A DNA stretch of 64,000 nt from Icerya purchasi (taxonomy: Eukaryota > Arthropoda > Insecta > Hemiptera > Monophlebidae). The notes under the pieces are model-generated. The model was not told the origin of the DNA. It saw nothing but the letters and a program-made list of their open reading frames with translations, and searched no databases. Shown here one piece after another: positions 22,090-33,200 of the stretch. The stretch is taken from positions 492,549,352 through 492,613,351 of the forward strand of contig CM077115.1 in NCBI GenBank assembly GCA_039619475.1, read 5' to 3'. Within the stretch, counting starts at the first letter, position 1. Each line of letters begins with the position of its first letter. A program made the position numbers and the translations under genes.

Positions 22090-25000
22090 TTACGTAATAA
22101 CTGAACGAGCCTTTTGCACATTACTGTACTTGACTAATCTTAACAGCCACGACTTCCAATATTTAGCACAATCCTCACTATTTAAGTGGAATACGTCAGC
22201 CTTGGAGCCGGTAGTATACACAACAATAACTAGAGCCTCATTCAACTGTTACAAAACATACAATAACAAAATAAACATACCTTAAAATATTAGCTTCGCA
22301 TAACATATTTGAATTATTAGGACTTGAAATAACGCAAGAACCATTTTCGACTTTTCCATGAGAGCAAGTTTCATAAAAATTTATTGACATTAAGTGGTAA
22401 TATCTGACAGATTACAACTATGTCATTCTTTAAAATATAAATTTAATTTCCCGAAGAAATTATTAAAGCCCGTTACCGTGACGTAGTTGGATAGGCACTA
22501 ATATTTCGTTCAGGTAAGAGTTCAATTCCGCTGCCAATTTTCACTTGCATCAGATTAATTGTCATAATTGACGCGTCAAAAAAAAAAAAAAAAAAAAAAA
22601 GTTTTGTAATAACTACAAAAATTAGAATTGAAAATTTTATAATATATTCGTGTTTTCAAGTATTAAAAATTCAAAAAAAAAAAAAAAAAAAAACACTTTT
22701 TAAACAAGTGAGTGATATGTGTGTGCATCATTGTACGTATTTTTGTGGTACGTTTACGTCTGAACAAATAATAATTTTTATATTTTTGGTTTAAATAATC
22801 TTTCGCATTTTAGAGTGGAATAGCTGATCAATAAATATTGCGCAAATTCGGTTCAGAATTTTTGTTTAGTAATTTAAGAAAGTGCAAAAAAAAAGTAATA
22901 TAATTATTTCGTAAAAATCAATAATTATTTAGAGTTTAAATTGATGATGCGTCTTGACATGGAATATACATGATTCAACGTTGAAAAAAATAGAATAGAT
23001 TTTCATTAAAAAGGAAAGAAAAAATAATTAAAAAAATTACGTATCGATTGCGAACGTCCGTATGGATACATAATGTACTATTAATAGAGAGAATTTAGTG
23101 AAAAGTTATAATCGAGGAACGCTACAAACTCGCACTCAGTACGCCAACAAACACCATGATCGCAGACGTCAAACTTACCACGATTAAAGAACGCTCTATG
23201 TTTCTACTAAAATGATACCTTTTCCAACAAAAACCTATTAATCTATTCGACTTTTTTTTAACGTCAAAATAGCCGTCGATATAAAATTTTGGAACGGAAG
23301 AAAAATCCGTACGATGCTTTGTCTCGAATTCCCATGAAGGGACACACATTGTGTAATTTTTAATCACGTTTTTTCATATTTTCATAGTTGCCAGTGTAAT
23401 TTGTTAAATATAAAATCGATAAAAACTTTTAATACGCAATAGCAATAATAATAATTATAATAATTATTATAAAATACATACCATAAATGGATAATTATCG
23501 TCGTAATTCAAAGCTCCCATATAAGCAGACAACTGAACGGGTGCATCGTACGTTTTTGAAAGATCAGATTTTATTTTTTCAGACTTTTTCCAATCAATTA
23601 AAACTGTTTTATCCCTAAATAAACCACATTAATATAAATTTTAATAAATGAACTTTACATATTTTATTTGTTCTATACATATTTAATATGCGTTATACAT
23701 ACTCATGTGGGTGCGTGAGAAGTTATAAATTTTTATTCACCTAAAATAGAATCAAAGATCTACTTTTTTTTTTTTTTTTTGCAGAACTGCAAAATTTATA
23801 TAATGAAAGTTTTTAAAGTATCTGGTTTTTGTAACTTTTTCACGCAACGAGAACAGCTTCCACTCCTAAGTTTTTTTTCAGTAAAATGTTCGTGACAATT
23901 TAATATGCTGGAAAGTTGTGTTCTTTGTTAATTTTCCAACCCGTCAATTTTTAAACATTTATTTAGTTTCTTCAAAGTGTCACTATTTGAGTCTAAATTA
24001 ATCGTCAAACCCCACGGAAAAATTCAAAATATCATTATATCAAGGATCAGCATTATAGTTCCGTTTTCGCTCATCTACATTTTATTTCATTCAAGTGTGA
24101 AGTCGTAATTCTAGGGTTCACTGTTCATCTTTAGTTACGACTTAACATCAAAAAAAAAAAAAAATATATATATCCATAATTGACAACCCCCTCTAACCGG
24201 AAATTGCTCCCTCGACTATCTGAAGCCATTTTATAGCTGTGTTTCTATTACAGCTAGCTGAAAGCCCTAAAATTCTCAACTTCCAAAATACTCTATTAAT
24301 CTACAGCGCATGTTACGCTTATTGAAATTCTTTTCATTTCAAAATAATACACATATGGGATTAATTTTCGACAAAGTTCCCAAGAAGAATAAGATTCCAT
24401 ATAAATTCAAATAAACCTACTTATTCGCGTACAGAATTTACTATCCGGTAAATGTTATTATCCGAAACAGTTTTAGATATCTCGACAAGCGTTTTTAAAA
24501 ATACTCGAATGTATAAACACGTTATCTGATTCCATTTTACATTTCCGAATTGTATTGCACAAAGTTTTTGGAACTAATTAAATAAATTACTCATTTTTAT
24601 AACAATAACTAAACATTTTAGAACAACTAAAATTAAATTTAAAATATAAAACATCGTTCAGTTTTCACCCAAAATACCACTTGTCTGCTGTCTAGCAAAT
24701 AAAGAAATATCAGATTTCAATTGAAATATTAAATCTTGAATATTATATTTCATCACGTAAATTTTATTTAGCAATTCCATTTTCTACGCATAACGTTTTC
24801 AATCTATAATTATAGCTTTATGAGATTTGTTTTAGCGCGCAGTTCGCACGGTCACATTCCGCTCTCGCGTACGGTATACAAAATTGTATGTAAGTAATCA
24901 CAAATAGAGTAAACTAATTCGAATATTCCTCAAATAAATTTATACAAAAACTATTTCGTAAAGAGTAACGCGAACTTTCTGTCGAAAAAATTTGCATTAA

Positions 25001-27031
25001 AACTCATAAGCGTGCCTCGAGTATTTTCTTTTCTGGTAAATTACATTTATTTGTAACCGACATGGAAATTAATTTTTCAAAATAACAGCCATCACACATG
25101 CTAAAGAAAAAGAAAAAAAAACTAATATCAAAAAGAAAAATGTTCTTCAAACAAAATCTGCGATTATAAGAAGTGAAGTTTATGTACAATTTCTAATTTT
25201 TATAATTTTTTGCAAATATTTATTCATTTTGTATAATTTATGTTCTTTGTAAATTATACTAATACTCTGCCTCTGTATCTTTTATTAAACTTGAATTTCA
25301 CATAACAGATTTCTATAATTACGCAAATTTACCGTATTTTTTTGAAACCCCAAAACTTATACAATCATTTCGACTGGTTATGCCTATGTAAATATTTCAC
25401 CACATTTAAAGCGGAAAATTAAAATAAAATCACCAGTATGGAAGTGTAATTTATCGAACCAAATGGTGTTGTATACTTTTTATCGCCAAATGATTCCAAT
25501 TTCAGTAAATAAGAACATTTTGCGCACACTATTTAGAAATGGACAGAATCAGTCAAGCCTGATGTTTTGTGCGCTGAGAATTCCATATATTAAGTTAAAG
25601 ATACCCATAATTTACATTTACATAATACATACTAAATTCAAAACAAATCTAATTTTTCATTTGTAATACCGTATACATTTTTCAACCAATATTCCAGTAA
25701 ATGTATGTATATATTTACCAGCGATTAAAAATTTTCGTGACATTATTGGGTTTTTTTTTAAATGTTTTAAAATCGAACAAGTTTCGTTGGGGAATAGTTT
25801 CATAATCTCCAATTTAGTTATTATATTACAATTAAACAAAAAAAAAACAAAAAAAAAATGATATCCCCTGATACCGTTTTCTTTTAACAACAAAATTTGA
25901 AAAACTTGAATTTCGCATACTAACAGTTTCGGCACGTACGGGGTTATTATTTTTTTCTTTTTTTTTTTTTTTTTTAAATTGAGCACGTTGACAAAGAACC
26001 CCCGCTCAAAAACAATTTAAAAAAAAGGAAGAAATAGTTAACTACTGATACGGTCATAAACAACAGAACGAAGGAACAAAGAACTAGAATAATAGACAAA
26101 GAAGGAAGTGAAAAAATATAACAGACACAATAAAAGGCATAGGAAGCCCGAGAGAGATAATAAATCAAGATAAAGAATGACACGTTCAGTCGAGAGGGAT
26201 GAACATTCAAAAAAGGTATGATTAGGATCACTAATATAGTTTCGTAATTAGACGAAGATAACAGTTTGGGAAGAGTATTAAATGAAAACGAAAATGTGGG
26301 AAGGACAAAAGACTTAAGGCGCAAACGAACAATAAACACGATAGTGGAACGGTGGAGTGAAGGGAAATTATAAAACCACGGGAAGGCAGGTAGTTAGATA
26401 GATAGTAAAGGGAAAAATTGTTGAAAAAAAAGAGCATCGGACCTGAATTTAGAACAAAAATTTTTTGGCAGAAGAAGCAAATTAGACATAAGAATTTCAG
26501 AAAAATAGGGAAAGTGGCTACACGGTTCAGATGCCGAGGCAAAAAAAAAAAAAAAAAAAAAGAAAAAAGATGCAATAGTCTGAGCCAAGAAATTTTCCAT
26601 TTCATTATCTTCTATTCTTTCGCGGTTAGGGACATACAGCAGATCGATACAGATGGATAATTTGCGAGGGGATTATGAATAAAGGAACGTATGCAAAGAG
26701 TAACGAAGTCGCAGGGGTGAGTAGAAAAATGAGAAAAAATGAGAAAAAATGACTTGAAAATCACAGGCTGTATAAATGTCTCTGTGAATTGTCCGCGACA
26801 GCAGAATGGAGTCTCTTTAAAGCGTATTTACTTCGCTTGTTATTGCTGAGCACTGTAAGCTGAGGTAGGATTTAAAAAATGGGAGAGTGTAACTGCTCGA
26901 ATATTCCATCATTTTCTTGACACGTAGCCCTTATTTTAATTGCTGGCAGTTCGTTTCGGTTGATCTAACGGCCGGCTAACTACCCTGTATGAATTTTCTT
27001 AGTCATCTTCGCGTAGTATGTCGTTTTATCT

Positions 27032-27078
<47 letters not shown>

Positions 27079-27256
27079 TATAACTTGGACCTTAAGGCCG
27101 CGCAAGGAGGCAAGCCTCTTTGATCACCAATCTTTTTTTTTCTAAACTATTTTTACAGAATTGTTTTCAACTCATATACAATAAATTGTGACGAACATTG
27201 TAATGGGACATTTTTTGCAGTGGACCCCGAGTTAAGAATGACAGCAATATATATAA

Positions 27257-27288
<32 letters not shown>

Positions 27289-30200
27289 GGAGGTAGCTGT
27301 GCATTCCGTCGATTTGAGTCGTTTACTTTTTTTTTGTTTTTTTTTTTTATTCTTTGCTTATTTTTATCTTTTTCTGCTTTGTCATGGAGTGTTTAATGTT
27401 TGTGATTTACTTGACGTGAACGTAATTTTGTTTCTGTGTAAAAGAAAATACACGTGTTTACTTCTGAAAAGTTATCAACATCAAATTTATTTGATTAAGT
27501 AGTTAAAAGTATATAATTTTTTTTTGCTTTGTTGCGGGAAATAATGGTAGACACCCGGACATAGTTCTATGGTGACATTTTTCCGAAAAGAATTTCACGT
27601 CGCCCATATGGATCCGGATATTTTTTTGTTTGCGTTGTTACAATACCGGATACAATAATACTTCCCAGTTTCTTAATATCATTTAAATTACCAAATTTAA
27701 TTTTATTCCGCTATTACTCGGAATACGTTACCATTTCGATCCTTTTACTTAATAACATTTCATTATATTTATATACAAATTTTAGTACAATTTTACTTTT
27801 TTGTCGTCGCGATAGCCTAGTTGCTAGAGCGCTTGACTTCCGATATGGCGGTCACGGGTTCGATTCCGAGCGACGACAAACTTATTACAAGAATTAAATA
27901 AATAAATAAATAATCGCTAATAATCACGTGGCAGGCAATGGCAAACCACCACGTTCAACATCATATGCGCGCTAGTTCAGTACACAGCAGACACACACGG
28001 GACTGCACTAGTGGCGCGATAACAAGCGGCTACTATCAGTTCCGAATGTAGTCTTCTTGCGTGTGTACACCTGCGTTGCACATAATAATTGCTATGAGCG
28101 CTACCTATTCTGTACAACTAGAATGAACGAATAGGTAGTCACGACGCTCGAATTCGAGCAATACGACTGTTACATACATTACATACATTTACTCTATTTA
28201 TAATTAATATTGATATATCTTTTATAATAAACCAGCCTTTATTTAAATCGCTTTTCGGTATTGGCCATGATTATGAACACCTTTACTCACATTCTTCATC
28301 TTATTCCACAGTTCGTACACCTATATTTATCTCATTTACATGTTTCTGTTCGTGCATAGTTTTGTGCGTGTAAAATAAAAAAAAAAAAATAAAAAAAAAA
28401 AAAAAAGTCTAATGCCCTAGAAAAATAAATCTAACTGAAATTAAAAATTTTAGGTCGTCCAAAAAATCCAGGATTTTGAGGTTTTTTTGGTCGTGAATTA
28501 GGAACTTAAAATTTGATTCGGAAAACCGAGAAGGAAAAGTTATATACCGTCAGAGTTTTAGAACTTAGCAACGAAATCAACAATTAGAAATTTCAAAAAC
28601 CGAACAATTTGTTTCAATATATGCAAACAATGAATGCAATCGCTACATGTAATCAAAACCGTAGATAATAACGAAACATCAAAGAACACATTACTGAAAA
28701 AACTCGTTAAATCAGATGAAAAAGAAAGACCAAATAACGACTGTGCATTATGACCAAATTCAATTTATTTAGCTTACGTTTTAAATGATGGAGGGTTGTG
28801 AGCTTATAACTTTCTAAAATGGCTGACTACACATTAACGTTTAAAAACACTGAATAATAATGCATTTAATCGATTATTAACATTTATCATCTTCATCTGT
28901 TTCTTACTAACAAACATATACGCCTCAAAAATGTCTGTTTATTTATATTTCATACCGATCAGCCATTTCAAAACAAAAATAAGAAATGTTATAAAACAGG
29001 TCTTTGCTTTATTTACAACAGCAGATTTTATCATAACCTTTTTCTGTCTCTGTTCATTTGTATCCTCTTTGCATTCGTACTTATGCAACCCGTTATTATT
29101 AAACTTCGAATCATCATTATTTTAAAATAATTTTAGTACCCTTAGCAATTCCACCTAAAAATAAAAAGAAAAAATCTTTTTTCAATAATTTTTATAAATA
29201 ATTAATCTATATCTGTAATGATAACTCATTTCAAGTTACTTAAGCTTCAGAAAAAAACTTGATAATAACACAAACCAACCATTCAAAATTTTAACTGTCT
29301 TTACTAAGGTCGCTGAATCCAAAACTATTTTAATTTTTTCTCTATCATGTACTATTTTCTCGCAATTTGCGTATGAAGTTTTCACAAACATAGTATTAAG
29401 TAATCGAGTAAATCTGCACAATACGTCCGATTTGGAGGCGAGCCAATAAAAAACCGGTTTTTATATATAACCAAATCACCAGTAATAAGATAAAAAAAGG
29501 CAGACGACCGACGGGCGATGTAGCACCGGCCGTTCTGGCCACTCTAAGTCAGTCTGTTTTTGTCTTCCGATCGTGTTTGTATTGTTTGTTATGTTAAGTC
29601 AAATGGTAAGTCGTGGTTGTAACAACAGTTCTAACAATTTTGGTTATATTTGTGAAGAATATACGATAAAAAAACATCAAAGGAATATTACAAAATTTAT
29701 CAAAAAAGTTTACTTTACTTATTTTAGTGTAAGACTGGGAGATCAAGAGAAGTCTAGGGCACCACATAAGGTATGTTTTTTTAGACAAAAAAATTATTAT
29801 AAAACATTACTTCACCACCTTTTGGTACATCTAGGTATATTGTGTAGGAAATTTTTAGTAAATAAATTTATTTTACGTTAAGTGTGTTATGTTTGCGTGG
29901 AAGAACGGAGAAGATGGTCACGGGAAAAATAAAGGCCTTCAGGTACGGAGAGAACAGAAAAACCACACCACCGATGACTGTTATTTCTGCAACATACGTA
30001 GACACAATTCTAAAAATAAAAAAGTAATCTCATATCCACTCTAGTCGCTTCATCGAGAAATAGCAGAAGCTTCACACAAGAGGAAAAGTTACACGCGAAT
30101 CTTTACCGAGAAAATAATAAACAGCTCATATATTTCGAATTGTAAATTTAGTCTTTTATAATGTTTAGAAGAAAACTTGTTGAATCAACTATACAACTGA

Positions 30201-33200
30201 TAGAGAAGCGTAGGGATATTATAAATAAAAAAGGTAGACAGTCCAAGAACATGTCGAAATTAATAAAATATTAAGAAAAAAAATTAGAGAAAACATAATA
30301 GAATAAGAAAATTTTAAGATAACGGAAATAATAGAAAAAAATAAAGGTTTAAAGATAATAAGAATAAATTTAAAAGAAACAAAGCATCAGATAACATCTA
30401 TATAAAATGAAACGCAGAAGGAAATAAGAGAGAAGTTAGAAATACTACGCGCAGTACATGACTACTACAAATCACTATATGATAATAAAGATGAAAAAAA
30501 AAGGGAATAATGAAAACACTAATAACGGGTCAGACATAGATGCAGATAAGGATATACCAACTATATTGAAAGCAAAAGTGCGGCACGATATAAAGCAAAT
30601 GAAATCAAAAAGAGCTCCCGGCATAGATGAAATACTTCCTGAAATGATAAAAGATTTCTGAGCTACAACAATTATGCAATAAATGTTTGGAAGAAAAGAT
30701 TATGCCGAAAGACTAGAAAAACTCGATTACAATCCTAAGGGAGAGCGCCCATCTAAGCGATACGATTCCGATACGACAGCAATTTTAAATCGTAAGCGAT
30801 AGCAACACGATTCCGATACGACGTAACGCCCACTGAAGCAACGCGATTTATCCGCTAGAGAAGCAACTTAATTTATGATGTGGTGTGATAGTGCAAAAAA
30901 TGTCATATTTTTCTTCGTTTTCCTGTTCTTTTTTTAGTGAAGAAGCAATATATCGTTAGTAAATCTTAACAATTTAAATCAAAAAAGAAAACAACGTTAT
31001 TGAGTACATCCATTTTTTCAAAAGAGTAACAAAATAAACGCTTTAATGTTTATAAAAAACTGAATATATACTCGGAAAAGTTCTAAAGTTTTTATGGAAT
31101 GAATAAGGAAACGTTTAATTGGTTAGTAGAGAAAATTGGCCAAAAATTGTAAAAAAAAACACCCATTTTAGAACATTTATACACTGCAGAAACGTATTTT
31201 AATCACATTACGGGAAATACATTTGTTAATTATGTATATCTAAATGTGAAACATTTTCTATACCATATACATATATATTGCTGTTAATTTATATTACATA
31301 ACAAAATAAGAAAATGTAAATATTAATATTTATTTCATAAATATGAATTGTTTTTAAAAATATTCTGAAATAAATTTAAAACACCGATTTTAAATTGTTA
31401 TTTTTGCCGATTATTCATATTACGCATAAAAATTCAGAATGTAAACAAACAATCGCTTGCTCAAGCAACTAAATATAAAACATGTAGCACTCGAGCGACG
31501 GCGATACGATAGTTGCTTATCGGTTGCTTGTCGCATCGCGTCAGTGGGCGCTAACTCATATAATAACGTGGGTTATATTCTGAACTACATTTAGTTGCTA
31601 TCGTATCGGAATCGTATCGCTTCGGTGGGTGCTCTCCCTAATACATAAGAAGGGAGATAAGAAAAGTTTAAAAAATTATAGGCTATTATCAGTCCTCTAT
31701 AAACTTTTCACTCGAATTATAGCAAACAGACTGGAAGCAACGCTGAGTAACGAGCAACCAAGGGAACAAGCAGGATTTAGAAAAAATTACAGACCTACAG
31801 ACCACACACAAACATTAATCACATTACTAGAAAAATGTAAGGAATACAACATATCGTTATATTTGGGATTGGTTGAATTGAAGAAGACGTTTGACTCTGT
31901 GCAAATATGGGGAATTTTAAAAGCGTTGGGAAATAGCTAGATATTGGACTAAAAATAAACCCGAAGAAAACAAAGGTGATGAAATATGAAAAGGATGAAA
32001 AATGTGACATAAATATAAATTTGGAACAAGGTGCTGTAGAAAAAGTCGACACCTTCATATACTTAAGTAAAAAATTTACCAAAGGCCCTGTACAGGAAGT
32101 TAAAAGAAGAATACAGCTTGGGTGGATAGCATTTGGAAAAATGAAAAAGATTTTATAAAGTAAAATCAGTTCAGCAAACCGAGCCAAACTACTTAATCAG
32201 TGCATCATACCGGTACTGAGCTCGGGGCGGAAACCTAGCCTCTAACAAGAAAATTGGTAGATAGAATTGAAAAGGCCGAAAGACGAATGGAATACACGTT
32301 GTCAGGAATAAGACTAAATGGCAGGATTAGAAATTCGGATATACCAAAATATACGGAGTTCGAGAATATTTTGGTTAGAATTGCAACAAACAAATGTAAA
32401 TGGGCGGGACATATCGCAAGACTAACGAACGAAAGATGGACTAAGGAAGTGCTGAACTGACGGCCATATGTAGGAAACCGGAAGCAGGAAAGGCCCGCAA
32501 GAAGATGGACAGACGAGATAATAGCACAAGCCGGACATACATGGATACGCGAGGCTCAGAATAGACAACGATGGACGAATTTAGGAGATTCCTACGTCAA
32601 TTACTGTCGGCAAAAGGCTCGAAGAAGAAGAAGAAGAAGATGAAGACGGAATCCTAAAAATTCAAGGGAAAATGTAGGTACAGGTTTTCGAAAAAAATAT
32701 TATATTTTATTCCACAATGAAATTTTGCAAGCATGTGTGCATATTTATACGCACAAATTTCTAATTTAAAAATAAACGTAATTAAAAAATTATACTTGAA
32801 GTGAGCCACACAATCCAAAATGCCTTTATATTTTAATTGCGAATGGACCACTGGGGATTCTAGGAGCACAACTTTATTTAGAAGAGATAATACTGATTGC
32901 AAGCTTTTCCAGCACCCCTCTAATTCGGCAGAAATTAATAAATCTTTTTCTGATCTTCCTAGCAAATAGTTTTTAATAATCTCGTGCATTAATGTACCTT
33001 GCATTATCTGATCTGGAAAAAAAAAAAGAAACAATAATAATTATTTATTTGTAACATTGACTATGTTATTAAACAAATGTTATTATCAAGTACATATTAA
33101 ATTTAAATAACAGTGTAAGAAAAATATTTTTTTTTTTTTGAGTTAAAAAATATATCAGCGAATTGTATACATTCAGTTTTTTTGATTAATTATTTCACCT

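Noticed and set aside
25974..26605. overlapping open frames of 109-124 codons on the minus strand
   Set aside because: They translate purine/pyrimidine-biased low-complexity DNA into Phe/Leu/Ser-rich strings with no domain, and run through homopolymers.
27803..27878. functional tRNA gene
   Set aside because: The acceptor stem pairs and the A/B boxes are good, but the anticodon and T stems are mispaired and the unit continues into a SINE-like body.
32654..32795. continuation of the MGME1 exon 3 frame past 32796
   Set aside because: A GT donor at 32794-32795 and the exact phase match to the exon at 23614 show that this part is intron.
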